Notes: generated by a model from the letters alone, not told the origin. A stretch of DNA of 64,000 bases from Aureimonas sp. ME7 (GCF_903970965.1 NZ_CAJCKW010000008.1:1-64000), one strand, 5' to 3'. Positions 13,564 to 22,745 are shown, counted from the first letter of the stretch. Program-made: numbers and translations.

Positions 13564-13603
13564 GAAAAAGGGCCGGACGCTTCCCCCGAAGCATCCGGCC
13601 CTC
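13564..13603 (-). terminator. Terminator of the L,D-transpeptidase gene
   Basis: On the minus strand GGGCCGGATGCTT pairs with AAGCGTCCGGCCC (13570-13601) around five bases, with one G-T wobble, and is followed by CTTTTTC. It lies 27 bp after the leftward gene's stop. It sits 10 bp beyond the ceramidase-like gene and may act on both. Confidence 0.85.
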
Positions 13604-13629
13604 AGCGGTCCCCCGCTGGAAGCAGTCGG

Positions 13630-14400
13630 TCAGCTCTGCGGTGCGTTGCGGCGGCGATCGGCCAGCCGTTCCTTGCCTTGGAGCACGACCACGCGCGCGT
13701 TCATCGGAACGCGCTCGTAGAGATCCATGATGTCCTGGTTCATCAGGCGGATGCAGCCGGACGACACGGACTTGCCAATCGACCACCATTCCGGCGTGCC
13801 GTGCAGGCGGTAGAGCGTGTCCTTGTTGCCCTGGTAGAGGTAGAGGGCGCGCGCGCCGAGCGGGTTCTGGAGGCCCGGATTCATGCCGACCTCGTTGCCG
13901 TAGGGCTTGAGCTCGGGGCGGCGCGCGATCATCTCGACCGGCGGAAACCACTTCGGCCAGTGCTGCTTGTCCTTGATCTCGGCCTCGCCGGCCCAGGAGA
14001 AGCCGGCCTTGCCGACGCCGATGCCGTAGCGCATCGCCGTGCCCTGCGGCTCGACAACGTAGAGGAAATGATTGGCGGTATCCACGACCACCGTGCCCGG
14101 CTCCATGCCTTCGGCGCTGTAGACGACGCGCTGGCGGCGGAACTTCTCGTCGACCTTGGAGATCGGGATCGCGGGCAGCTTGAAGCCGCCGTCCTCGACC
14201 GAATCGTAGGCCGTCAGTTCGACCGGGCCGAGCGGGCCGCCGGAGATCACGGTCTCCACCGGCGCGACATAGGCCTGCGCCATCGGAACCGCCGTCGGGC
14301 TGATCATGGCGCGCTGCTGCGACTGCGTGGTGCAGCCGGCGATGGCAGCCAGGGCGGCGAGCGAGACGCCGAGAAGAAAAGGATGCGAGCGGGTGTTCAT
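13630..14400 (-). CDS. L,D-transpeptidase (YkuD/ErfK family), lipoprotein
   Basis: 256 residues with an N-terminal signal peptide ending in the lipobox LAAIAGC, so the mature protein is probably a periplasmic lipoprotein. The YkuD domain occupies about residues 110-245 and carries the catalytic motif HGTPEWWSIGKSVSSGCIRLMNQD, where the Cys is the nucleophile. Such enzymes form 3-3 crosslinks in peptidoglycan or anchor proteins to it, the dominant peptidoglycan mode of polar-growing Hyphomicrobiales. The start at 14400 is chosen because it gives the signal peptide directly. Upstream in-frame Met codons would bury it 88 residues inside. Confidence 0.9.
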   Translation of the reverse strand: MNTRSHPFLLGVSLAALAAIAGCTTQSQQRAMISPTAVPMAQAYVAPVETVISGGPLGPVELTAYDSVEDGGFKLPAIPISKVDEKFRRQRVVYSAEGMEPGTVVVDTANHFLYVVEPQGTAMRYGIGVGKAGFSWAGEAEIKDKQHWPKWFPPVEMIARRPELKPYGNEVGMNPGLQNPLGARALYLYQGNKDTLYRLHGTPEWWSIGKSVSSGCIRLMNQDIMDLYERVPMNARVVVLQGKERLADRRRNAPQS

Positions 14401-14642
14401 GAAGCGTCCGGTGCGGCTGCGAGGGCAAGAACGGCCAGGCTGACGGGCTTCCGGGACAAGCATCCCCCGTCGGAGGCCTCCTGTCTCTGGTACGCCCATG
14501 CCCGAGGCGTGGCAACGGACCCGAGTAGACCCTCTTATGGTTAAGATCGGGTTTGTTGCCCACGCACCACAGTTGACGCTGGGCTCTGCCGCGACATGTC
14601 TGTCCCCAGCGGCAAAAATTCGAAGGATTACGGGGACTTCGG

Positions 14643-15053
14643 ATGAATATCGGAGAAGCGGCAAGGCGGTCCGGACTGCCGGCGAAGACGATCCGGCACT
14701 ACGAGGATCTCGGTCTCGTCGCGCCCGCGCGTAAGGCCAACGGCTACCGCGAATACGGGGAGCGGGACCTGCATGTCCTGCGCTTTCTCCAGCGCTCCTG
14801 CTCGCTCGGCTTCTCCATCGACGAGACGCGCCGCCTCCTGTCGTTCTACGGACCGGGCGCCCGGCGCGACGAGGCGCGCAAGGTCGCGCTGCGCCGCCTC
14901 GTCGAGATCGAGCGCAAGATGGAGGAGCTGGAAACCCTGAAGCGCGCCGTGGCAGCGCTCACCGACGAGGCGGGCGAGGGCGCCCGCCGGGAATGGCCGG
15001 TGCTGGACGAGGTGCGCAACGAAGGCGCCCGCATGCCGCGTCCGGCATTCTGA
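14643..15053 (+). CDS. MerR-family transcriptional regulator, CueR/HmrR-like without metal cysteines
   Basis: 136 residues with an N-terminal MerR winged helix (MNIGEAARRSGLPAKTIRHYEDLGLV) and a dimerisation coiled coil (residues about 80-112). The closest known architecture is the copper regulator CueR/HmrR. However, the C-terminal metal loop, which in CueR carries two Cys eight residues apart, here reads DEAGEGARREWPVLDEV with no Cys. The only Cys is in the DNA-binding half (QRSCSLGF). The protein therefore probably does not sense Cu(I). No copper efflux gene is adjacent. The start is set by the family's N-terminus. Confidence 0.87.
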   Translation: MNIGEAARRSGLPAKTIRHYEDLGLVAPARKANGYREYGERDLHVLRFLQRSCSLGFSIDETRRLLSFYGPGARRDEARKVALRRLVEIERKMEELETLKRAVAALTDEAGEGARREWPVLDEVRNEGARMPRPAF

Positions 15054-15982
15054 CGAACCTTGCGAACGTGCGGAGGCAGGTTGAACCCTCTGCGCGCAAA
15101 CCCTAAAGCGGCGAGGTGTCTCGGAATCCAGCGCTTTGGCCTCCACTGACGCCTGTGTGTGCGACGTGCTGACGTTCAGTGCTTGTCCACAACGGGAATC
15201 GCTCAAGGCTTGCCGTGCGCGGCGGCCCGCCGCCGGGCCGGAGCCCCGCCCCGAAGCAAAACCGACGCGAACGGCCAGTGATCCTGAATGAGTCAGGGTC
15301 GGACGGACCCTTGTGATGCCGAAGGCCGTTCGGACGATCTCGGAGATTGTTTCGAACGTCGGGCGCGCCGGCTGACCGGTTCTCTCCCGCCGCGTCGCTT
15401 CGGAGCGAGATACGGATCTCGTCCGTCCTCCGGACGTGTCGCCGATGCTTGCCTTGCATCGACTGCGTTCGACCCTCGGCGGTGCGGCGACGACTGCTCG
15501 CCGATCCTCCGTCGGGAACTCCCGAAACCGTCCTTGGGAACGCTGCGAAGACCAACGCGTCGATCAGGTCGGCGGCTTCGGTATCTCGCCGAGCTACGTC
15601 GGGGCAGGGTACCCATGTAGGCCGACTTTCGAACCTCCATCCGGTGCCCCTCGGATGACCGCCGCCGAAGCTTGAACCTGTATAGAGGCGCGGGGACCGG
15701 CATCCGACGCGGACCCGATCCGGACGCCTTCGAATATGCGCCGGCAAGGGCGAATTCGCCCCAAGGCCGAACACGGGATCATCGCAGGATCTGTCCCGAA
15801 GGAAACGGCCAAGGGCCTTCGGCCGACCCGCGCGGCGCTTGGAGCATGTGGGCTCGGTCCGGCATGGGTCGGTCAGCCCGCAAGTCCGACCCTGGCATTC
15901 GTGCCGCGACGGATCGGCGCGTTGCCGTTTTGTTTCTCACCCGAGCTTGATTCGGCTCCACTTTCTTGCTTTTCCGTACCCC
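15054..15982. other. 929-bp stretch with no recognisable gene, dense in short inverted repeats
   Basis: No frame on either strand gives a recognisable protein. Translations are Arg/Ser/Gly-rich and lack ribosome sites. The sequence carries a run of short perfect inverted repeats: 15406-15421, 15420-15436, 15443-15461, 15476-15504, 15512-15525, 15569-15592, 15638-15657, the 14-bp palindrome centred on GAATTC at 15748-15761, and 15866-15892 with 7-bp arms. It might contain a structured RNA or a decayed element. The 70 bp before mmcB must hold that gene's promoter. Confidence 0.5.
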
Positions 15983-16480
15983 ATGCCTCTCGTTTCCCCC
16001 TTCCGCCGCGATCCGCTCGTCGACGGGCGCCAGTCCGAGCGCGCCATGCTGGTGCGCCGCGGTGTCCAGCGGCTGATGATCCAGATGCGCGTGTCGGTGC
16101 TGCCCGAGATCCCGCTCGTGTCGGGGCGGCGGGCCGATCTTCTCTGCCTGTCGGAAAAGGGCGAGTTCTCGATCGTCGAGATCAAGTCCTCGATCGAGGA
16201 CTTCCGTGTCGATCGCAAGTGGCCGGAATACCGGCTCCACTGCGACCGTCTGTATTTCGCGACGCACCCGGGCGTCCCGCTCGACATCTTTCCCGAAGAC
16301 TGCGGGCTGATCCTGTCGGACGGCTACGGCGCCGAAATCCTGCGCGAGGCGCCGGAGGAAAAGCTGGCCAGCGCTACGCGCAAGGCGCTGACGCTGCGCT
16401 TCGCGCGGCTGTCGGCCGACCGGCTTCTCCAGGCGGAATGGGTCGCCAACCCCTACCTGACCGGCGGGGACGGCGAATAG
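15983..16480 (+). CDS. mmcB: MmcB family DNA repair protein
   Basis: 165 residues of the MmcB family (PF06319), found in alphaproteobacteria. In Caulobacter, MmcB is linked to survival of mitomycin C and UV damage and is SOS-regulated. The fold is PD-(D/E)XK-like: GRRADLLCLSEKGEFSIVEIKSS supplies the D and the E-x-K catalytic residues, so a nuclease role is inferred. The start MPLVSPFRRDP at 15983 matches the family. An upstream in-frame ATG would add 48 unrelated residues. It converges with actR, with 13 bp between the stops. No obvious SOS box was identified upstream. Confidence 0.9.
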   Translation: MPLVSPFRRDPLVDGRQSERAMLVRRGVQRLMIQMRVSVLPEIPLVSGRRADLLCLSEKGEFSIVEIKSSIEDFRVDRKWPEYRLHCDRLYFATHPGVPLDIFPEDCGLILSDGYGAEILREAPEEKLASATRKALTLRFARLSADRLLQAEWVANPYLTGGDGE

Positions 16481-16493
16481 CCGAGCGTCTCGT

Positions 16494-17066
16494 TCAGCGC
16501 GGCGCGCGCTTGGCGAGAATGCGCTGCAGGGTGCGCCGGTGCATGGACAGGCGCCGAGCGGTTTCCGACACGTTGCGGTCGCACAGCTCGTAGATGCGCT
16601 GGATGTGCTCCCAACGGATGCGATCCGCCGACATCGGGTTTTCCGGCGGCTCGGCCTTGGTTTCGGGATCGCGCAGGAGCGCAGCCAGCACTTCGTCGGC
16701 GTCCGCAGGCTTGGCGAGATAATCGATCGCGCCTAGCTTCACGGCGTTCACCGCGGTCGCGATGTTGCCGTAGCCGGTCAGGACAACGGCGCGGGCGCTC
16801 GGACGCTGGCGCCGCAGGGCCTCGATCACGTCGAGCCCGTTGCCGAGGCCGAGGCGCAGGTCCACCACGGCATAGGCAGGCGCGCCCGAACGCAGCGCCG
16901 ACAGGCCCTCGGCGACGCTTTCCGCCGTCTTGACCTCGAAGCCGCGCTGCTCGAAGGCGCGCGCCAGACGGCCGACGAACGGGCGGTCGTCGTCGACCAG
17001 CAGCATGGTACGGTCTTGCGAAGAGGAAGGCGCCCGCGTGGACGCATCGTGGGGATCGGCCAGCAT
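16494..17066 (-). CDS. actR: Redox response regulator ActR/RegA
   Basis: 190 residues. The receiver domain has phospho-acceptor Asp in AVVDLRLGLGNG and the K in DYLAKPAD. After a short proline-containing linker comes a Fis-type helix-turn-helix at the C-terminus (YELCDRNVSETARRLSMHRRTLQRILAKRAPR), nearly invariant in RegA/ActR/PrrA. The regulator controls respiration, carbon and nitrogen fixation, and acid or redox responses in alphaproteobacteria. It lies downstream of the sensor gene actS across 75 bp that contain a strong hairpin. AAGGAAC precedes its ATG, so it can be translated independently. Confidence 0.95.
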   Translation of the reverse strand: MLADPHDASTRAPSSSQDRTMLLVDDDRPFVGRLARAFEQRGFEVKTAESVAEGLSALRSGAPAYAVVDLRLGLGNGLDVIEALRRQRPSARAVVLTGYGNIATAVNAVKLGAIDYLAKPADADEVLAALLRDPETKAEPPENPMSADRIRWEHIQRIYELCDRNVSETARRLSMHRRTLQRILAKRAPR

Positions 17067-17092
17067 GATGAATGTTCCTTCTTTGATCTCAA

Positions 17093-17116
17093 GATAAGTC
17101 GTTTCCCCGACTTATC
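17093..17116 (-). repeat. Perfect 9-bp stem-loop between actS and actR
   Basis: GATAAGTCG (17093-17101) and CGACTTATC (17108-17116) flank a 6-nt loop. The element sits 25 bp after the actS stop and 26 bp before the actR start. It lacks a following U-run, so it is more likely a processing or stability element, or an operator, than a terminator. Confidence 0.5.
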
Positions 17117-17141
17117 AACCGACCGATCGGGTCGCGCCTCG

Positions 17142-18533
17142 CTATCCCAGCGGGGGCGGTGCGAGATCGAGGATTTCGGCTTCCGTCGCGGGTGCGATGG
17201 TGAGGCGGTCGAGGCTTTCGGTCGGCCAGGACACGGCGACGCGCGCACCCGGCCCGTCGGCCTCCGCCCGGTTGGAAAAGCGGATGCGCGCGCCCGAGCG
17301 CTCCAGCAGCGTCTTGGCGATGAAGAGCCCAAGCCCGAGGCCCCCGCCGGACTGGCGCTTGTCGCCCTCGCGCGTCGACATGTACGGGTCGCCGATCCGC
17401 GCCAGCACCTCCGGTGAGAAGCCGTTGCCGTCGTCGACGATGTCGATCTCGACGCGGTCCGGCCGCCAGGACATGCACACGACGACCTCGACGCTGGCGA
17501 AATCCACCGCGTTCTCGATCAGGTTGCCGAGCCCGTAGATCACCCCGGCATTGCGCTTGAGGACAGGTTCGGGGCCGATCGCCTCCAGCTTGCGCACGCG
17601 GATTGCGATGCCGAAGTCGCGGTGCGGGGCGACGGCTTCCTCCACCAGCGAGGACAGGGGAAGGCGCGCCAGATGCTCCTCTGACACGGAGGACAGGGAC
17701 GCGAGCTGGCGCAGGATGCCCCGGCAGCGCTCCGACTGGGTGACGAGAAGGTCGATGTCCTCGCGCATCGGATGATCGAGCGGCACGGCGCGACCCATTT
17801 CCTTGGATACGAGGGCGATCGTGGCGAGCGGCGTGCCGAGCTCGTGGGCGGCGGCGGCCGCGAGGCCGTCGAGCGCCGACAGGTGCTGCTCGCGCTGGAG
17901 CATCAGTTCGGTCGCAGCCAGCGCGTCCGACAGGGTGCGCGCCTCGGCCGCGACGCGGTAGATGTAGAAGGTCGAGAAGATCAGCGTCGTGACCAGCGCG
18001 AACCACATGCCCCCCAGATAGGAGAAGGGCAGGACGAAGCTGGCTTCCGGCGGCCAGGGGATCGGCAGATGGACGAAAGCGAGAACGGTGGCGCAGGCGA
18101 CCGCCAACGTTCCGAGACCCACCGAGACGCGGGCGGGCTGCGTCGCCGCCGCGATCATGGCGGGCACCACGAGAAACACCGCGAACGGGTTCTGGATGCC
18201 GCCGGTCAGGAACAGGAGGCCGCTCGGCTGAATGATGTCGAAGGCGAGGATCGCCGCCATCTGTCGTTCGGACAGCCGCTCGGCCTTGCGGAAGCGAAGG
18301 GTCAACCAGATGTTGAGGCAGACGGACACGCCGATCAGCGCGAAGCAGGCGAAGACCGGATAAGGGTACCACAGCCCCCAGGCGACGAAGACGCAGGCCG
18401 CCGTCTGGCCGGCTATCGACAGCCAGCGAAGGCGCGTCAGCGTCGCCAGACGCACCCTCTGCCCCTCGCGCGACAGCCGCCCTTCCAGCGGAAGGTCCGT
18501 ATCCCAGTCCAGGCCTTGAGCGATCGTCATCAT
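17142..18533 (-). CDS. actS: Redox sensor histidine kinase ActS/RegB
   Basis: 463 residues. Six membrane segments fill about residues 30-190 and include GGIQNPF, the quinone-sensing loop conserved in RegB. The dimerisation/phosphoacceptor helix contains LAAAAAHELGTPLATIALVSKEM with the phosphorylated His. The conserved redox-active Cys is in QSERCRGILRQLASLS, and the ATPase domain has NLIENAVDFA, DDGNGFSPEVL and GGGLGLGLFIAKTLLERSGA. It phosphorylates ActR according to quinone redox state. Two adjacent ATG codons at 18533/18530 fit the family N-terminus better than the ATG at 18578. The kinase and regulator genes are adjacent and co-directional, as in most rhizobia. Confidence 0.94.
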   Translation of the reverse strand: MMTIAQGLDWDTDLPLEGRLSREGQRVRLATLTRLRWLSIAGQTAACVFVAWGLWYPYPVFACFALIGVSVCLNIWLTLRFRKAERLSERQMAAILAFDIIQPSGLLFLTGGIQNPFAVFLVVPAMIAAATQPARVSVGLGTLAVACATVLAFVHLPIPWPPEASFVLPFSYLGGMWFALVTTLIFSTFYIYRVAAEARTLSDALAATELMLQREQHLSALDGLAAAAAHELGTPLATIALVSKEMGRAVPLDHPMREDIDLLVTQSERCRGILRQLASLSSVSEEHLARLPLSSLVEEAVAPHRDFGIAIRVRKLEAIGPEPVLKRNAGVIYGLGNLIENAVDFASVEVVVCMSWRPDRVEIDIVDDGNGFSPEVLARIGDPYMSTREGDKRQSGGGLGLGLFIAKTLLERSGARIRFSNRAEADGPGARVAVSWPTESLDRLTIAPATEAEILDLAPPPLG

Positions 18534-18599
18534 GTCAAGCGAATTAGGTGCGCCCGTGCTTTCGCATAGATGCGGCACCGCAACGCAGCGCCGTCCCCG

Positions 18600-21080
18600 C
18601 TAGCTCCGCGGCTTGGCGCGGCTCGTGGGGGCGGCGGTCGCGGGGTCCTCCGGCCAAGGGTGGCGGGGGTAGCGGCCGCGAAGGTCGGCGCGCACGTCGG
18701 CCCAGGAGCCCCGCCAGAAGCCCGGCAGGTCGCGGGTGATCTGGATCGGCCGGTGGGCGGGCGACAGGAGTTCCAGGATCAGCGGCAGACGGCCGTCGGC
18801 GATGCTCGGATGCCGGGCGAGGCCGAACAGTTCCTGGACGCGCACCGCCAGGACCGGGCCTTCCGCCTCGTAGCGGATCGGCAGGTGCGAGCCGGTCGGC
18901 GCGGTGAAGTGGGTGGGGGCGAGCGCGTCGAGGCGCCGTGCCTCGCCGGGCGGCAGGCGGGACAGGAGGGCCTGTCGCAGCACGTCCTCGCCGATCTGCG
19001 ACAGGGCGCTCGCGCCCGGCACGAAGGGCAGGAGCCAGTCGTCGAGTTCGGCCAGAAGCGTTTCTTCGCTGAAATCCGGCCAGCCGGCCGAGGAGCCATA
19101 GGCGGGCCCGAGAAAGCGCAGGCGCGCCAGAAGGCGCTCGCCCTCCCGGCCCCAGGGCAGGGCGCGAAGGCCGAGGGTGCGAACGCCCGCCATCAGCGCG
19201 CGCACCGTCGCCTCGCCCGGCGGTGTCGGCAGGGGCGCCTCGGCCAGAACCGCGCGGCCGAGGCGGCGGACGCGCCGCGCGCGCACCGAACGGCTGGGCG
19301 GGTCGAAGAAAAGCGTGTCCTCCTCCACGATGCGGGCCTGGAGGAGCGCGTCGAGGCGTGCCCTGTCGATCGCCGCCGCGCTGCGGATGCGCCCGGTGCG
19401 CGGGCCGGGGCCCGCCGCAACGCCCTGAAGGTCGGCCACCACCAGCGCCGCCTCGCGCGACAGAGCGTGCTCGCGCTCCAGCGTCCCGCCCCGCCCGTTG
19501 GCGAGGACGAACGAGCCGGGGGCCCCTCGTGCCAGGGCCACCCGGTCGGGATAGGCGAGCGACAGAAGCGCGCCCGCGTCCTCGTCGTCCACCGCGTCGG
19601 ACAGGGGAGGCGCCTGCGCCGCGATCCGATCGGCGAGCGCCAGCGCCGAACGGGCGCGAGGGCTCCGGTCGGCGCGCCACAGGCGCAGGCGCTCGGCGAG
19701 ATCCACCGCCGGACCGCCGAGGCCCGGCTCGGTGAGGAGCACGGCGAGGCGCGCCGCCGCCTTTCTCGCCGGCCCGGGCCGGGCGCCCGCCACCATCCGC
19801 GCGAGGCGCGGGGGGAGGGGCAGGTCGCGCATCGCCTCGCCCGCCGGCGTCATCCGCCCGTCCGCGTCCAGCGCGCCGAGGTCGAGAAGGAGCGCGCGCG
19901 CTTCCGCGACGGCGGGGGCAGGGGGCGGATCGAGGAAGCGCAGCGAGGCCGGGTCGGACACGCCGAAGGCGAGCGCGTCGAGCACCAGGGCCGACAGGTC
20001 GCTCGACAGGATCTCGGGCCGGTCGAAGGCGTCCAGCGCCCCGGTCTGCTCCGGCCGCCACAGGCGGATCACCTCGCCCGGCGCGGTGCGCCCGGCGCGC
20101 CCGGCCCGCTGGTCGGCCGAAGCCCGGGACACGCGCACCGTTTCCAGGCGCTGGAGGCCGGTCGCCGGCTCGAACACCGGCTGACGCTTCAGGCCGGAAT
20201 CGATCACCGTGGTCACCCCGTCGATGGTGATCGAGGTTTCCGCGATCGTGGTGGCGAGCACGACCTTGCGCTTTCCCGCTAGGGCGGGGCGGATCGCCAG
20301 ATCCTGCGCGGCGCCCTCCAGCCTGCCGTAGAGCGGGGCAAGGAGGACATCGGCCGGCAGTCGCCCGTCCAGGCGCTCCAATGTGCGCTCGATCTCGCGC
20401 TGCCCCGGCAGAAAGGCGAGGATCGAGCCGGAGCCCGCCCCGATCTCTTCGCGCACCGCGCGCGCCACGGCATCCTCCACCGGCTCGTCCGGCGTCCGGT
20501 CGCGGTAGCGCACGGCGACGGGAAAGGCCCGGCCCCGGCTTTCCACCACCGGCGCGTCGCCGAGCAGCGATGCGACCCGCGCCCCGTCGAGCGTCGCGGA
20601 CATGACGAGGAGCTTGAGGTCGGGGCGCAGCGCCTCGCGCACGTCGAGGGCCAGCGCCAGCGCGAAGTCGCCGTCGAGCGAGCGTTCGTGGAACTCGTCG
20701 AAGAGGATGGCGGCGATGCCGGCCAACTCGGGGTCCGAGAGGATCATGCGCGTCGCCACGCCTTCCGTGACGACCTCGATGCGGGTGCGGGCCGAGACGC
20801 GCGTGTCGAGGCGCATGCGCCAGCCGACCGTTTCGCCGGGTTTCTCGCCGAGGATGTCGGCCATGCGCGCGGCGGCGGCGCGCGCGGCGAGCCGGCGCGG
20901 CTCGACCAGGATGATGCGTCCTTGGCTCAGAACCGACAGGAGATGGAGCGGCACCAGCGTCGTCTTGCCGGCGCCCGGCGGGGCGACGAGGACCGCCGCC
21001 CCGTTCGCCGCCAGCGCTCGGCCCAGCGGCTCGAGCACTTCGGAAACGGGCAGCATGGGAAGGACGGGCGCGCGGGTCAT
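18600..21080 (-). CDS. hrpB: ATP-dependent helicase HrpB
   Basis: 826 residues, a DEAH-type superfamily 2 helicase of the HrpB family. Motif I is APPGAGKTTLVPLHLL, motif Ia VEPRRLAARAAA, motif II DEFHERSLDGD (DE-F-H variant), motif III MSATLDG and motif VI QRAGRAGR. The HrpB C-terminal domain follows. HrpB is widespread, but its cellular substrate is poorly known. It is often assumed to act on RNA or RNA-DNA. The start MTRAPVLPMLPVSEVL at 21080 removes a 12-residue extension without family similarity. The gene is leftward, 39 bp from the DUF1345 gene upstream of it. Confidence 0.93.
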   Translation of the reverse strand: MTRAPVLPMLPVSEVLEPLGRALAANGAAVLVAPPGAGKTTLVPLHLLSVLSQGRIILVEPRRLAARAAAARMADILGEKPGETVGWRMRLDTRVSARTRIEVVTEGVATRMILSDPELAGIAAILFDEFHERSLDGDFALALALDVREALRPDLKLLVMSATLDGARVASLLGDAPVVESRGRAFPVAVRYRDRTPDEPVEDAVARAVREEIGAGSGSILAFLPGQREIERTLERLDGRLPADVLLAPLYGRLEGAAQDLAIRPALAGKRKVVLATTIAETSITIDGVTTVIDSGLKRQPVFEPATGLQRLETVRVSRASADQRAGRAGRTAPGEVIRLWRPEQTGALDAFDRPEILSSDLSALVLDALAFGVSDPASLRFLDPPPAPAVAEARALLLDLGALDADGRMTPAGEAMRDLPLPPRLARMVAGARPGPARKAAARLAVLLTEPGLGGPAVDLAERLRLWRADRSPRARSALALADRIAAQAPPLSDAVDDEDAGALLSLAYPDRVALARGAPGSFVLANGRGGTLEREHALSREAALVVADLQGVAAGPGPRTGRIRSAAAIDRARLDALLQARIVEEDTLFFDPPSRSVRARRVRRLGRAVLAEAPLPTPPGEATVRALMAGVRTLGLRALPWGREGERLLARLRFLGPAYGSSAGWPDFSEETLLAELDDWLLPFVPGASALSQIGEDVLRQALLSRLPPGEARRLDALAPTHFTAPTGSHLPIRYEAEGPVLAVRVQELFGLARHPSIADGRLPLILELLSPAHRPIQITRDLPGFWRGSWADVRADLRGRYPRHPWPEDPATAAPTSRAKPRS

Positions 21081-21119
21081 CGTCCGCTTATGGCTCCGAG
21101 CCCCGAGCCCGTCCACCGC

Positions 21120-21794
21120 TCAGATCGCGCTCGCCCCGACATTGACGGCGAGCGCCAGGACCGTGGTGTTGAACAGGAAGGCAAGGATCGTGTGGGCCAG
21201 CACCAGTTCGCGCATCGCCCGGCTCGTCACCGCGACGTCCGAGGTCTGGCAGGCGGCGCCCATGGTGAAGGCGAAGTAGAGGAAGTCGAGATAGTTCGGG
21301 GAGCGCTTGTCGCCGGGAAAGTCCAGCCCGCCCTCGTCGTCGGGCACGCGAAAGAAGGCGCCGGCATAGTGCAGCGCCATCATCACCTGCGTCACCGTCC
21401 AGGACAGGAGGATGGTGGCGCCGCTGAGGGCCAGCCGCCAGACATTGGGATTGTGCTCGTCGAGCCCGTGCAGCTCGATCGCGATCGCGCCGAAGGAGGC
21501 GAAGATGGCGAGCCCCGTGAGGACAAGGATCGTGCGCCGCCCTTCGTCTTGGCGCCGCGCTCGGCGGCGGATATCGCCGGTGTCGGAGCGGCGCATCATC
21601 AGGGCGACCGAGACCAGATAGAACAGGACGCCGCAGTCCCAGCCGACAAGGATGCGCGTCGAAAGCCTCAAGGCCGAGGGCAGGAGAAGCGCGACGCCGA
21701 CCGTCAGCGCCACGGCGATCAGAAGGCGCGGGCGCGCCCTGACGCCTCGGATCAGCGCGCGGTGAAACGTGTGGGTGCCGGGCTTGGGCGCCAT
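21120..21794 (-). CDS. DUF1345 membrane protein
   Basis: 224 residues with about five membrane segments, matching the DUF1345 family. Conserved features are WDCGVLFYLVSVALMM early on, HYAGAFFRV with a preceding TVTQVMMAL segment, and a C-terminal LDFLYFAFTMGAACQTSDVAVTSRAMR block, which is highly typical. The function is unknown. It lies directly upstream of hrpB on the same strand and may be co-transcribed. Confidence 0.85.
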   Translation of the reverse strand: MAPKPGTHTFHRALIRGVRARPRLLIAVALTVGVALLLPSALRLSTRILVGWDCGVLFYLVSVALMMRRSDTGDIRRRARRQDEGRRTILVLTGLAIFASFGAIAIELHGLDEHNPNVWRLALSGATILLSWTVTQVMMALHYAGAFFRVPDDEGGLDFPGDKRSPNYLDFLYFAFTMGAACQTSDVAVTSRAMRELVLAHTILAFLFNTTVLALAVNVGASAI

Positions 21795-21956
21795 CGCCGG
21801 AACGTCCTTCCCAATTTACCCCGGTTTCCCGAACATCCGGGCGTTCGCTTGGGGGAAAGGATCGGCTAAAGGAAAGGATGCGTCTCGGCAACCAGCCGGG
21901 CGCCCCATGCCGTCCCCGCGCCTGCAGCCCCACCCGCAGCCCCAAGGTCCCGCCCC

Positions 21957-22745
21957 ATGTCGAACGCTCCCGCCGTCGATGCGCCCATCCCGCCCGCCAG
22001 CGGTCGCGACGCCCGCCCGACCCTGGTCCTGACCGGCGCCTCGCGCGGCATCGGGCATGCCACGGTGAAGCGCTTCTCGCGCGAGGGCTGGCGCGTCATC
22101 ACATGCTCGCGGCAGGACTTCGCGGCCGACTGCCCCTGGCCGGCGGGGCCGGAGGACCACATCAAGGTGGATCTGTCGGACCCGGAGGACGTCGGCTACG
22201 CCGTGTCCGAGATCCGCCAGCGCCTCCAGGCCAACGGCGGGCGCTTAAGCGCCCTCGTCAACAACGCCGCGATCAGCCCCAAGGCGGAAAAGGGCGCGCG
22301 CATGGATTCCATCCGAACGCCCATGCATGTCTGGCGCGACGTGTTCCAGGTCAACTTCTTCGCGCCGATCATGCTGGCGCGGGGCCTCCATACCGAGCTT
22401 TCCACCGCCAAGGGTTCGATCGTCAACGTCACCTCGATCGTCGGCAGCCGGGTCCACCCGTTCGCCGGCACCGCCTATGCGACCTCGAAGGCGGCGCTGG
22501 CTTCGCTGACGCGCGAGATGGCGGCCGACTTCGGGCCGGACGGCATCCGCGTCAACGCCATCGCGCCGGGCGAGATCGACACGGCCATCCTGTCGCCGGG
22601 CACGGAAAAGATCGTCGAGCAGATCCCGATGCGCCGCCTCGGCAAAACGGCGGAGGTTGCCGACATCATCTATTTCCTGTGCTCGGACCAGTCATCCTAC
22701 GTCAACGGTGCCGAGATCCACATCAACGGCGGCCAGCACGTCTAG
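21957..22745 (+). CDS. Short-chain dehydrogenase/reductase
   Basis: 262 residues, a classical SDR. The cofactor motif is LTGASRGIGHA, then LVNNAAIS, an active Ser in NVTSIVGS, the catalytic YATSK and the late INGGQHV. The Arg in ASRGIG and the Ser-Arg pair after the second strand (TCSRQ) suggest NADP(H). A 20-residue N-terminal extension precedes the fold. The substrate cannot be told from sequence. The gene is divergent from DUF1345 and convergent with the flavin reductase. Confidence 0.88.
   Translation: MSNAPAVDAPIPPASGRDARPTLVLTGASRGIGHATVKRFSREGWRVITCSRQDFAADCPWPAGPEDHIKVDLSDPEDVGYAVSEIRQRLQANGGRLSALVNNAAISPKAEKGARMDSIRTPMHVWRDVFQVNFFAPIMLARGLHTELSTAKGSIVNVTSIVGSRVHPFAGTAYATSKAALASLTREMAADFGPDGIRVNAIAPGEIDTAILSPGTEKIVEQIPMRRLGKTAEVADIIYFLCSDQSSYVNGAEIHINGGQHV

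Noticed and set aside
15103..15774. A 223-codon minus-strand frame in the gene-free stretch
   Set aside because: No recognisable motif, no ribosome site and Arg/Gly/Ser-biased composition. The palindrome density suggests non-coding DNA.
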